Shown here piece after piece: positions 28,618 through 37,185 of a stretch of 64,000 nt of DNA. Made by a program: the position numbers and the translations under genes. The stretch is from JAHFUA01 sp963733935 (GTDB taxonomy: Bacteria > Acidobacteriota > Terriglobia > Terriglobales > Acidobacteriaceae), in assembly GCA_963733935.1 (NCBI GenBank), contig CAVTEQ010000013.1:1-64000 (forward strand), read 5' to 3'. The first letter of the stretch is position 1, and each line of letters starts with the position of its first letter. Under the pieces are notes generated by a model. The model saw only the letters and a list, made by a program, of their open reading frames with translations. It was not told the origin of the DNA and searched no databases.

Positions 28618-30744
28618 ATGTATCTGCAATTCCAGAAGCGTCTCGCCGAGCGCGTGCAGGCTTTTCTGCGCGAAAAGTATCAGCTCGAGCTGCCCACGAT
28701 CGTGGTCGAGCAGCCGCCCAGCACCCAGTTCGGCGAGTACGCGCTGCCGCTTTCTTTCGAGCTTGCCAAGAAGCTGCGCAAAGCGCCACGCAAAATCGCG
28801 GAAGAGATCGTCGCTGGACTGGGCGCGGTGCCGGGCTTCGAGAAGCTGGAAGTTGCGGGCGCGGGATACATCAATGCCCGCGTGAATCGCGGCGAACTGG
28901 CTGCCGTGCTCGCCGCGGGCCCCGGCGTGACGCCGCAAGTGCCCGGCAAGATCCTCGTCGAGCACACCAGCATCAATCCCAACAAGGCGGCGCACATCGG
29001 CCACCTGCGCAACGCCATTCTCGGCGATACCTTCGTGCGGCTGCTGCGCTCCCACGGGCGCGCGGTTGACGTGCAGAACTACATCGACAACACCGGCGTG
29101 CAAGTGGCCGACGTGGTGGTGGGTTTCGTTCATCGCGAGAAAAAGTCGCGTGCCGATATTGCGCGCCTGATCGCATCCGATCCGCGCTTCGACTACACCT
29201 GCTGGGACCTCTACGCGCACGTTACCCAGTGGTACGAGCAGAACAAAGAGAATCTGAAGGTCCGCCTGGAGACCCTGCACGCCATCGAGCAGGGCGGCAA
29301 CGATCTAGCCGCCATCGCCGATGAAATCTCAACCACCGTCCTGCGCCGTCACCTCGAAACCATGCAGCGGCTCGACATCGAGTACGACTTCCTGCCGCGT
29401 GAGAGCGAAATTCTGCACCTGCATTTCTGGGACCTGGCCTTCCAGCAGATGAAGGAAAAAGGTGTGCTGACGTACGTCACCGAGGGGAAGAACAAGGGCT
29501 GCTGGGTGATGTCGCGCGGACGGACGGAGAATGACGGACCTGAATCCAAAGGATCTTCGCATCGAGACATTTCGCGGCATCCGGAGAGCAGAGACTAACG
29601 AGGCCGTGCGCATCACGCACATTCCGAGCGGCACGGTGGTGACCTGCCACGAGGAGCAGTCGCAAAGTCAAGAACCGCCAAAAGGCGCTGGCGCAGTTGA
29701 CGGCAATCCTCACCCAGAGCAGCGCCGAGGAAGACCAGAAGGTGATCGTGCGCTCGAACGGCACGGTCACCTACGTCGGCAAGGACATCGCTTACCACCT
29801 GTGGAAGTTCGGCCTGCTCGGGCGCGACTTCGGGTATCGCCGCTTCTATCGCTATCCCGACGGGCACGAGTGCTGGATCTCAGCCGAAGAGGGCGAGGCA
29901 GACCATCCTCACTTCGGCGAAGTGGCCGAAATCTACAACGTCATCGACTCCCGCCAGCAGGACGCGCAGAACAACGTCATCGATGCGCTGCGGGCGCTGG
30001 GCGACACCGCCCAGGCTGAGCACTACACGCATTTTTCCTACGACATGGTGGCGCTTACGCCGCGCTGCGCGCAGGAGCTGGGCTATCACCTGGCCGAAGA
30101 CGACTGGGTCAAGCCCTACATCGAGATCTCCGGGCGGCGCGGCTTCGGCGTTAAGGCCGATGACCTGATCGATACTCTGATCGCCTCCGCGCAGAAGGAA
30201 GTGGACAGCCGGCATCCTGGCCTCGAGAAGGCCGAGCGCACGCGCATCGCGACGCGACATCGCCGTCGGCGCGCTGCGCTACTTCATGCTGAAGTTCACC
30301 AAGAATTCGGTGATCGCCTTCGACTTCCGCGAGGCGCTCAGCTTCGAAGGCGAGACCGGTCCTTACGCGCAGTATGCGGTCGTGCGCGCTACCAACATCT
30401 TCCGCAAGGCGGGTATCGAGCCGGAATCGGCGCTGGCCGAGCAGATCGACTACGCCAGCTTCTTCTCAGGCGAAGCAGGGAACGAAATCTGGGAGCTTTG
30501 GCTCGCCGCTTCGCGCTTCACGCAGGTGGTTGAGCAGTGCATCGCCACCACCGAACCGGCGCACATGGCCAAGTACGCGTTTCAGTTGGCGCAGGTATTC
30601 AACAACTTCTATCATCGCCACCACATCCTGACCGAATCCGACGAGGGGCGGAAGAAATTCCTGCTGACGACGGCTGCGGTGGTGCGGCGCGAGCTGATCC
30701 GGGCGCTAGACGTGATGGGAATCAGCGTGCCGCCGGTGATGTGA
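28618..30744 (+). CDS. argS: Arginyl-tRNA synthetase, frame-broken and interrupted
   Basis: ATG 28618. Class I enzyme charging tRNA-Arg. N-terminal additional domain, then HIGH-type motif KAAHIGHLRNAI (28984-29019), QNYIDNTGVQVADV, and KGCWVM at about 29500. Instead of passing straight into KVIVRSNGTVTYVGKDIAYH, the sequence then runs through about 180 bases resembling a release-factor domain. The enzyme resumes at about 29709 in another frame (SSAEEDQKVIVRSNG). The KMSKS-equivalent loop GRRGFGVKADD follows. A stray A at 30252 shifts the frame again: dropping it gives RIARDIAVGALRYFML, and the anticodon-binding domain runs to 30744. argS is essential, so either an intact copy exists elsewhere or this is misassembly plus indels. 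Confidence 0.85.
29531..29708 (+). pseudogene. Degraded class-I release-factor (RF-1 domain) segment inside argS
   Basis: From ATG 29531 one frame reads NPKDLRIETFRG, then AVRITHIPSG and TVVTCHEEQSQ; after a one-base change near 29663 it reads VKNRQKALAQLTAIL. These are successive blocks of the RF-1 catalytic domain of PrfA/PrfB and of stand-alone ArfB/RF-like proteins. The GGQ loop between the first two blocks is short and scrambled (GIRRAE; a neighbouring frame reads ASGEQ). The tail then continues in the same frame into argS. A ggag lies just before the ATG. It is too short and damaged to act as a hydrolase. Confidence 0.7.
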
Positions 30745-30745
30745 T

Positions 30746-30826
30746 TTCTTACCGCGGATTTACGCGGAGGAACACGGATCGGACTCAGCTTAATCCGCGT
30801 TTATCCGCGCTGATCCGCGGTAAGAA
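30746..30826. repeat. Inverted repeat, family E (accgcggat)
   Basis: Arms ttcttaccgcggat (30746-30759) and atccgcggtaagaa (30813-30826) are perfect complements; inner parts repeat tacgcgga / tccgcg. It exactly fills the gap between the convergent argS and pepA genes. Confidence 0.8.
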
Positions 30827-32332
30827 TTACCCCGCCATATCTTTCACGAACTCGACAATTGAGCGCACGGCGATGCCGCTCGGGCCCTGCGCGATCCAGC
30901 TCTTGTTCTCTTCCAACCACGCCGTGCCGGCGATGTCGAGGTGGATCCAGGGCGTGTCTTCGACAAACTCTTTCAGGAACATGGCTGCGCTGATGGCGCC
31001 GCCGTAGCGCCCGCCGGTGTTCTTGATGTCGGCGATGCCGGAGCGGATCAGCTCGCGATATTCCTCGTCCAGCGGCATGCGCCACATTTTCTCGCCGGCG
31101 CGCTGCTCGGCTCTTTCGAAGCGAGCGTACATCTCGTCGTTATTGGCGAAGACACCGGCATTCACTCCGCCCAACGCCACCACCACCGCGCCGGTCAGCG
31201 TCGCGGCATCGATCAGGTGAGTAGCGCCGAGTTGGCGCGCGTACGCCAGACCGTCGGCCAGCACCAGGCGGCCTTCGGCGTCTGTATTGATGATCTCGAT
31301 GGATTTGCCGCTCATGGCGATCTGCACGTCACCCGGCTTCTGCGCTTTGCCGGAGGGCATGTTCTCGGTGGCGCAGACTATTCCGATGACTTTGGTCTTC
31401 GGCTGCAGCAGGGCGATGGCGCGCATGGCGCCCAGCATGGCGGCGCCGCCCGCCATGTCGTACTTCATCTTCTCCATGCCGTCGGCAGGTTTGATGGAGA
31501 TGCCGCCGGAATCGAAAGTGATCCCTTTGCCGACGAGGCCCAGCACCGGCTTTTCCGGCGCGCCCGGAGGCGAATAACGCATTACGATCAGTTGTGCGGG
31601 CTCGTCAGAGCCCTGCGCCACGCTCCAGAAGGCGCCCATCTTCAGCTCGCGGATCTTTTCTGGGCCGAACACCTCGATGGTGAAATGGGGCGAGTTGACC
31701 TCCGCCACCATTTTGCGGGCGCGCTCGGCGAGCATGGTCGGCGTCATGCGGTTGCCGGGCTCGTTGACCAGTTCGCGCGTGAAGTTCTGCGATTCGCCCA
31801 TGACGCGCGCCTCGGCGAGCGCCCGCTCCATCGCCCCAGGATCGGCACTCGCGGACAGAAGCAGGGTGAGTTCGCCGATACCCTGGTCCTTGCGATCACT
31901 CTTGTAAGTATCCGGATCGAAGTCGCCGACATAGCCGCCCTCGACCGCCGCCTTCAGCGCATCGGCCGCTCCCGACGCCATCTCAGGCACGAGGAAGGCC
32001 ATAGAGCGGATCTGCTTGGGCTTGACATAGCGGATGGCGGTTCCAGCCAGCTTGCGCAGCTCGAACGAGGAGAATTCTTTAGCTTTGCCTCCACCGACCA
32101 ACAGCAAGCGGCGGGCTTTCAGTCCTTGCGGCCGGTGGATCATAACGGTTTCGCGCATCTTGCCGGAAACTTCGCCGCTTGAGAGCAGATCCGCGGCCGC
32201 ACTTTGGACGGCCTGGTTGCCGCCGAGCAGCTTGGGCGCGGGTTTGTCTTTTTCGCCCTGGTCCACGACCACGACGGCCAGGCACTCAGTTTCGATCTCA
32301 GCAGGGCCCGTATGGGAGAGCGTTGTTTTCAT
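30827..32332 (-). CDS. pepA: Leucyl aminopeptidase (M17)
   Basis: 501 residues from ATG 32332 (MKTTLSHTG); the longer frame to 32368 begins in the family F repeat and is rejected. It removes N-terminal residues from peptides using two metals. The signature NTDAEGRL and metal/catalytic surroundings are intact: VGKGITFDSGGISIKP, KYDMAGGAAMLG, LIDAATLTGA. Length is typical for cytosolic hexameric M17 enzymes. It could also bind DNA as E. coli PepA does, but nothing here shows that. Same strand and directly downstream of smpB. Confidence 0.95.
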   Translation of the reverse strand: MKTTLSHTGPAEIETECLAVVVVDQGEKDKPAPKLLGGNQAVQSAAADLLSSGEVSGKMRETVMIHRPQGLKARRLLLVGGGKAKEFSSFELRKLAGTAIRYVKPKQIRSMAFLVPEMASGAADALKAAVEGGYVGDFDPDTYKSDRKDQGIGELTLLLSASADPGAMERALAEARVMGESQNFTRELVNEPGNRMTPTMLAERARKMVAEVNSPHFTIEVFGPEKIRELKMGAFWSVAQGSDEPAQLIVMRYSPPGAPEKPVLGLVGKGITFDSGGISIKPADGMEKMKYDMAGGAAMLGAMRAIALLQPKTKVIGIVCATENMPSGKAQKPGDVQIAMSGKSIEIINTDAEGRLVLADGLAYARQLGATHLIDAATLTGAVVVALGGVNAGVFANNDEMYARFERAEQRAGEKMWRMPLDEEYRELIRSGIADIKNTGGRYGGAISAAMFLKEFVEDTPWIHLDIAGTAWLEENKSWIAQGPSGIAVRSIVEFVKDMAG

Positions 32333-32349
32333 GGCGTCCTCAGATTGTG

Positions 32350-32441
32350 CAATTGGGTAATTTGGCAATTGGGTAATTGAACTGCAACGTTAGGGTGCCG
32401 CTTCGTTTTTCAATTACCAAATTACCCAATTACTCAATTAC
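32350..32441. repeat. Inverted repeat, family F (caattgggtaattt)
   Basis: AT-rich arms caattgggtaatttggcaat (32350-32369, continuing to 32379) and caattaccaaattacccaat (32411-32430, continuing to 32441) are near complements. The element occupies the smpB-pepA gap and overlaps the smpB stop codon (32438-32440). Its base composition contrasts with the GC-rich surroundings. Confidence 0.75.
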
Positions 32442-32974
32442 AGATTTCCTGATTTGCGGCTGCGCCCGATGGCTTCGCGGGCCTCGCGATCGGCGGTGCG
32501 GCGGCGTTCGGTCTCGCGTTTGTCCCAGAGCTGCTTGCCGCGAGCCAGCGCCAACTCGACTTTGACCCTTCCATTCTTGAAATACAGGCGGATGGGTATA
32601 AGCGTCAGGCCCTTTTGCTGGGTTTTGCCTACTAATTTCCGGAGTTCCTCCCTGTGCACCAGCAACTTACGGGTGCGGGTAGCCTCGTGTTGCGCATAGC
32701 CGGCATTCTCATAGGGCCCGATGTGGGCGTTAAGTAACCAAAGTTCTCCATCTTTCACCAGTCCGTAGGCGTCCTTCAGGTTGGCCCGGCCGTTGCGAAT
32801 TGATTTAACCTCAGTACCATGCAGGACGACACCGGCCTCAAAGCGCTCCATCAGGTAATAGTTGTGAGACGCGGCCCGGTTGACGGCAGCGTCGCGCTGA
32901 CCGGTGGCGGTAGGATCGCGGCGCGGCTGCTTTTCCGGGTTAGGCCGGACCTGGTGCGTTGGCTGGCGTGCCAT
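32438..32974 (-). CDS. smpB: SsrA-binding protein SmpB
   Basis: 178 residues from ATG 32974 (MARQPTHQV). The family is about 150-160 residues, so about 20 basic residues are extra at the N-terminus; an even longer frame to 33103 has no support. Visible blocks: RAASHNYYLMERFEAGVVL, GTEVKSIRNGRANLKDAY, NAHIGPYENAGYAQHEATR and the C-terminal basic tail RGKQLWDKRETERRR. With tmRNA it rescues stalled ribosomes. No ssrA gene is seen in the window. The stop codon lies within an inverted repeat. Confidence 0.95.
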   Translation of the reverse strand: MARQPTHQVRPNPEKQPRRDPTATGQRDAAVNRAASHNYYLMERFEAGVVLHGTEVKSIRNGRANLKDAYGLVKDGELWLLNAHIGPYENAGYAQHEATRTRKLLVHREELRKLVGKTQQKGLTLIPIRLYFKNGRVKVELALARGKQLWDKRETERRRTADREAREAIGRSRKSGNL

Positions 32975-33196
32975 GCCGTCTTCCCGCAGTGAGCAACATG
33001 CTAGCACAGTTGAAGATAGCTTCCCTGGGAGGCTCCCGTCGGCAGCGATTTCGCCACCGGGAGCTGCTGCTCTACTGGTGCTATAATCGCAACCTCGCGC
33101 CAATTCCGATCAGATGGGTTTTAGCCGGAGGAATGGAATTTTCTCGCTTCCTCATGTAATTAAAGAGCGGCCACTGAACCCGAACCAAGGAGTCCA

Positions 33197-35530
33197 ATGA
33201 CTCGCCTCCAACGGGCTGCAGTTCTGATCTTCGCACTCTTCCTATTGTTTCCGGCAGCCGCGCTTGCCGACCAGGCCAAGAAGCTCTTCGAGCAGGGACG
33301 GACCGCCGAAGCTCGCGACAACTATGAGGCGGCCTACGACCTTTATAGCAAGGCCCACGAACTGAAGCCGATGGAACTGCGCTACAAGGCCGGGGTCACC
33401 CGCATGCGCTTTAAGGCGGGTGCCTCGTATGTGCACCGCGGACAGAAGTTGCGTGACGATGGCAAGCTCGACGAGGCCATGGTCCTGTTTGAAAAGGCGT
33501 ACATGATCGACCCTTCGAGCGATATCGCGCGGCAGGAGATCCGCCGGACTAAGGCCATGATCGATCAGGCGAACGGTGCCGCTGCCCCTAAGTCGCGGGC
33601 GATCTCGCCCATCCGCAGGCGGCTGGAAAGCGCCCAGGAGGCGGTGGAACTGACGCCCATCTCCAATGTTCCCATCACCCTGAAGCTGACCGAAGACAGC
33701 AAGACCATCTACCAGACCATCGGGCGGCTGGCGGCGCTGAATGTGCTGTTCGATCCTGACTACACCTCGCGGCGGGTTTCGGTGGAGCTGAACGGCGTGA
33801 CGCTCGATCAGGCCCTGCAAGTGGTGGCGATGGAATCCAAGACCTTCTGGCGCCCGGTGACGCCCAACACCATCTTCATCGCCAGCGACACCATTGCCAA
33901 GCGCAAGGAGCTGGAGCAGAACGTCATCAAGACCTTCTACCTCACCAACGTCTCACAGCCCACCGAATTGCAGGACATGGTGAACGCCATCCGCAGCATT
34001 CTGGAGGTCAGCCGCATCCAGCAGTTGCCGACGCAGAAAGCCATCGTGGTCCGCGGCACTCCCGATCAGGTGGCGCTGGCGGAGAAGCTGATCGGTGACA
34101 TCGACAAGGCCAAGCCGGAGGTGATCATCGACGTGGTCGTCATGCAGGTGACGCATGACCTGATCCGCGACCTGGGCATTGCCCCGCCCTCCAATATTTC
34201 GGTCGCCCTGCAGGGAGTCAACACCGGAACCACCACCACCGCCACCACCGGCACCGGCACCACGGGCACGGTCGCCTCGGGTACCCCGAACACGCTTACT
34301 CTGAACCAGTTCAACAACCTGAACGCCACCGATTTCCTGGTGACCATTCCGCCGGCCACTGCCAACTTCCTGTTCAGCAATGCCAACACCAAGATCATCC
34401 AGAGTCCCCAGGTGCGGGCCTCCGACGGGCAGAAAGCGTCGCTTAAGATCGGCGATCGTGTGCCGGTGGCCACGGGTTCGTTCCAGCCCGGCATCGGCGG
34501 CGTGGGCATCAACCCCCTGGTCAATACTCAGTTCCAGTACATCGACGTGGGCGTGAACGTGGACATCACGCCGCAGGTCCACGCCAACCGCGAGATTTCG
34601 ATGAAGGTAACCATCGACGTTTCGGCCGTGACCTCGCAGGTCAACATCGGCGGCATCCAGCAGCCGGTGATCGGGCAGCGCAAAGTCGAACACGAGATTC
34701 GCCTCAAGGAAGGCGAAGTCAATCTGCTGGGCGGAATCCTGGAAACTCAGGACATCAAGAACCTCAGCGGTATCCCCGGCCTGGCGCAGATTCCGATCCT
34801 CCGCTATCTGTTCTCCAGCGAGCACATCGAAAAGCGCGACAACGAGGTCGTGTTCGCTTTGATCCCGCATATCGTGCGCGGCCAGGAGCTGACCGAGCTG
34901 AATGAAAAGGCTCTGGACGTAGGCACCGGGACCTCCATCGAGCTGCGGCGTAAGATCGAGAGCCCGGGCGGAGGCGCCCCCCAGGCCACGGCATTTCCAG
35001 CCCGCAATGGTTCCAGCGTGGCCGCGGCCCAGCCCGCGCCGGTTTCGCCGGGCGGACAGCCAGGAATGCCGGCGCAGCCGACCGTGCAGCCTCCGAGCCC
35101 CACCACGCCTGCCGGCTCGGTCGCCTTCAGCTTTGATCCTCCCATGGCATCGCAAGCGACGGGCGCGACGTTCCCTTTGAACGTTACCCTCAGCGGTGCG
35201 CAGGACGTTTTCTCCGTGCCGCTGCAGATCACCTACGATCCCAAGCTGCTGCAGTTGGTGAACGTGTCCAATGGTTCCTTCCTCTCGCAGGACGGCCAGC
35301 CGGTGGCCTTGGTGCACCGCGACGATCCCTCTACCGGCGTGCTGCAGGTGACGGCCACGCGACCGCCCTCGTCGGGCGGCGCTTCCGGCCAGGGCACGGT
35401 GCTGACGTTGACCTTCCTGGCCAAGGCGCCGGGGCAGGGAGCCGTCGCCATTACCCGGCCGGGAGCGCGCAATGCCGGTGGCCAGGTGATCCCGGCCTCC
35501 GGCGGACAGGCCAGCGTGACCATCCACTGA
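33197..35530 (+). CDS. Type II/IV secretin with TPR start and C-terminal cohesin-like domain
   Basis: 777 residues, ATG 33197 after aaggag. Signal peptide about 1-24. TPR-like helices about 27-115 (AKKLFEQGRTAEARDNYEAAYDL). An STN/N0 region follows (KLTEDSKTIYQTIGRLAALN), then N1-type domains (TFYLTNVSQPTELQDMVNAI, RGTPDQVALAEKLIGDIDKA). The secretin core ends with VNLLGGILETQDIKNLSGIPGL and FSSEHIEKRDNEVVFALIPHIV. After a Pro-rich linker, residues about 640-777 form a cohesin-like beta domain (FSVPLQITYDPKLLQLVNV). Secretins form the outer-membrane gate of type II secretion or type IV pili. Three pseudopilin-like genes follow on the same strand. A cohesin tail could bind cargo or cell-surface partners; that is inference. 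Confidence 0.88.
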   Translation: MTRLQRAAVLIFALFLLFPAAALADQAKKLFEQGRTAEARDNYEAAYDLYSKAHELKPMELRYKAGVTRMRFKAGASYVHRGQKLRDDGKLDEAMVLFEKAYMIDPSSDIARQEIRRTKAMIDQANGAAAPKSRAISPIRRRLESAQEAVELTPISNVPITLKLTEDSKTIYQTIGRLAALNVLFDPDYTSRRVSVELNGVTLDQALQVVAMESKTFWRPVTPNTIFIASDTIAKRKELEQNVIKTFYLTNVSQPTELQDMVNAIRSILEVSRIQQLPTQKAIVVRGTPDQVALAEKLIGDIDKAKPEVIIDVVVMQVTHDLIRDLGIAPPSNISVALQGVNTGTTTTATTGTGTTGTVASGTPNTLTLNQFNNLNATDFLVTIPPATANFLFSNANTKIIQSPQVRASDGQKASLKIGDRVPVATGSFQPGIGGVGINPLVNTQFQYIDVGVNVDITPQVHANREISMKVTIDVSAVTSQVNIGGIQQPVIGQRKVEHEIRLKEGEVNLLGGILETQDIKNLSGIPGLAQIPILRYLFSSEHIEKRDNEVVFALIPHIVRGQELTELNEKALDVGTGTSIELRRKIESPGGGAPQATAFPARNGSSVAAAQPAPVSPGGQPGMPAQPTVQPPSPTTPAGSVAFSFDPPMASQATGATFPLNVTLSGAQDVFSVPLQITYDPKLLQLVNVSNGSFLSQDGQPVALVHRDDPSTGVLQVTATRPPSSGGASGQGTVLTLTFLAKAPGQGAVAITRPGARNAGGQVIPASGGQASVTIH

Positions 35531-35668
35531 GTAGCGAGTTGCGAGTACCGAGTAGCGAGTACCGAGCCACAGCCATACGAAACTCGCTGATATCGCCTGC
35601 AAGAACGGAATGCGTCAGCGTTCCTGTTGTCGTACCCACTCGGTACTGGGTACTCGGTACTCGGTACT
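35531..35668. repeat. Inverted repeat, family G (gtaccgagtagc)
   Basis: Left arm 35531-35566 and right arm 35633-35668 are inverted copies built of gcgagtaccgagta units and their complement. The element starts with the first base after the secretin stop and ends 25 bases before the first pseudopilin start. A sister copy lies at 36208-36330. Confidence 0.8.
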
Positions 35669-35693
35669 AACACAGGGCTGCTAGAATAATCTT

Positions 35694-36179
35694 ATGGGGT
35701 TGTTTTTCCTCGGAAACCATCAGGCTGGCTCTCAGCGCAGTCGCCGCGGCGTCACGCTGATGGAGCTGATCGTCGCCGTCACCATTCTGTTGATCCTCAC
35801 CAGCGCCGCCGTTCCCATCGTGCGGGTGCAGATCAAGCGCGAGAAAGAAGTCGAGTTGCGGCGCGACCTGTGGGAAATGCGCGACGCCATCGACCACTAC
35901 AAAGACCTGGCTGATCGCAACGCCTTCCAAATCAAGGTGGGCAGCGAGGGCTATCCTCCCGATCTGGAGACGCTGGTGAAAGGCGTGGACTCGCAAGGCA
36001 AAAAGATTCGCTTCCTGCGCCGCATCCCGGTCGATCCCATGACCGGCAAAGCGGAGTGGGGAATGCACTCCATGCAGGATGATCCTCAATCCAGCTCCTG
36101 GGGCGGGCAGAACGTCTTCGACGTGTTCACCAAGTCCAACGGCACGGCCCTGGACGGAACCAAGTATTCGGACTGGTAA
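35694..36179 (+). CDS. Type II secretion/type IV pseudopilin (GspG-like)
   Basis: 161 residues. Prepilin leader to RRG then VTLMELIVAVTILLIL: cleavage after Gly19, with Glu at +5, as required by prepilin peptidase. The hydrophobic helix is followed by a soluble part with VELRRDLWEMRDAIDHYKD and GYPPDLETLVKGV, then IPVDPMTGKAEWG, the GspG calcium-loop-like pattern. It would assemble the periplasmic pseudopilus that works with the secretin. Its stop overlaps the next start (TAATG at 36177-36181), so the two are translationally coupled. Confidence 0.9.
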   Translation: MGLFFLGNHQAGSQRSRRGVTLMELIVAVTILLILTSAAVPIVRVQIKREKEVELRRDLWEMRDAIDHYKDLADRNAFQIKVGSEGYPPDLETLVKGVDSQGKKIRFLRRIPVDPMTGKAEWGMHSMQDDPQSSSWGGQNVFDVFTKSNGTALDGTKYSDW

Positions 36180-36703
36180 TGGCGCAAACCCTCAACCGGA
36201 ACCATGAGGTACCGAGTACCAAGTACCGAGTACCGAGTACCGAGCGCCGAATCGAGGAAGTGAGCCTCGCCCGGTACTCCGTATTTGCAATTCGTCACTC
36301 GCAACTCGGTACTCGCAACTCGGTACTCGGCTTCACCCTGATCGAGCTGATGATCGTGATTACCATCATCATGATCCTGGCGGCGATCTCCATTCCTATC
36401 TACATGAATTCGATCGTGCACGCCAAGGAAGCCGTGCTGCGCGATGACCTGTTCACCCTGCGCTCTTGCATCGACCAGTACACGCTCGACAAGCAGAAGG
36501 CGCCGCAATCGCTGCAGGACATAGTCTCCGCCGGCTACCTGCGGCAGCTTCCGAAAGACCCGTTTACTGATTCGACCGATAGCTGGCAGGTCACCACCGA
36601 CGACACCCTGATGGATCCTACTCAGACCCAGCCGGGGATCACGGACGTCCATTCCGGCTCGAATGGCGTCTCCTCCGACGGGACGGCGTACAGCTCGTGG
36701 TAA
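36179..36703 (+). CDS. Pseudopilin with a repeat-encoded leader peptide
   Basis: 174 residues. The mature part is standard: G|FTLIELMIVITIIMILAAISI, then EAVLRDDLFTLRSCIDQYTLDK, GYLRQLPKDPFT and a C-terminal region ending in SDGTAYSSW. The leader is abnormal: 51 residues when read from ATG 36179, largely the translation of an inverted repeat (EVPSTKYRVPSTERR and GTRNSVLG). Even if translation starts at the internal GTG 36260 the last leader residues still come from the repeat arm. Cleavage Gly51 and Glu at +5 are kept, so prepilin peptidase could still process it. Coupled to the previous pseudopilin gene. Confidence 0.85.
   Translation: MAQTLNRNHEVPSTKYRVPSTERRIEEVSLARYSVFAIRHSQLGTRNSVLGFTLIELMIVITIIMILAAISIPIYMNSIVHAKEAVLRDDLFTLRSCIDQYTLDKQKAPQSLQDIVSAGYLRQLPKDPFTDSTDSWQVTTDDTLMDPTQTQPGITDVHSGSNGVSSDGTAYSSW
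36208..36330. repeat. Inverted repeat, family G, inside the pseudopilin leader
   Basis: Left arm 36208-36244 (ggtaccgagtaccaagtacc and on) and right arm 36295-36330 (units of ctcgcaactcggta) are inverted copies, separated by about 50 bases. The reading frame runs through the entire element without a stop. Confidence 0.85.
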
Positions 36704-36739
36704 TGGAGAACCGGTGGGTCGTCAGCGCCTATTGAGGGT

Positions 36740-37093
36740 ATGAGTCGGAAAACTTGGATCCGCTTCTTGCTGGTGTGCGGTGCGCTTGCCCTTGCTTTGG
36801 CTATAGTCTTCCTCGCAAGCCTGCTTCCGGATGACGGCTCCGTAACTCGTGCCAAAGAGATGGTGTTGCGGGACGACCTGTTTACGATGCGGTCTTCCAT
36901 TAACCAGTACACGCTCGATAAACACAAACCGCCCGCATCACTCCCCGACTTGGTTTCTGCCGGTTATCTCAAGGCCATACCCAAAGATCCATTCACTAGC
37001 TCATCCGCCACTTGGCGGCTTACCCCCGATGGCAACGTGCACTCCGGCGCTGAGGGCATGGGCAGCGATGGCAAGCCGTACAACTCCTGGTGA
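36740..37093 (+). CDS. Pseudopilin-like protein lacking the prepilin cleavage motif
   Basis: 117 residues. From residue 38 it parallels its upstream neighbour closely: EMVLRDDLFTMRSSINQYTLDK, GYLKAIPKDPFT and an end in SDGKPYNSW, matching SDGTAYSSW. However the N-terminus is MSRKTWIRFLLVCGALALALAIVFLASLL, an ordinary signal anchor with no G|FTLIE site and no Glu at +5. It probably arose by duplication of the second pseudopilin gene and gained a new membrane anchor. It may be a non-polymerising assembly partner or a minor component. Spacing of 36 bases from the gene before suggests one operon. Confidence 0.8.
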   Translation: MSRKTWIRFLLVCGALALALAIVFLASLLPDDGSVTRAKEMVLRDDLFTMRSSINQYTLDKHKPPASLPDLVSAGYLKAIPKDPFTSSSATWRLTPDGNVHSGAEGMGSDGKPYNSW

Positions 37094-37185
37094 GGTAGCG
37101 CGCGGCTGCAACATCCTGCCTCCAGGCGCCTGCTGCCTGCCTCCTCGCATTGCGCCCGCACGCCTCCGCGCACTACCATCTGCTC

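Noticed and set aside
30941..32182. 413-codon plus-strand frame
   Set aside because: Shadow of pepA.
33953..35602. 549-codon minus-strand frame
   Set aside because: Shadow of the secretin gene.
35531..36330. CRISPR array from gtaccgagta units
   Set aside because: Units are irregular, arms are inverted not direct, no constant-length spacers and no cas genes.
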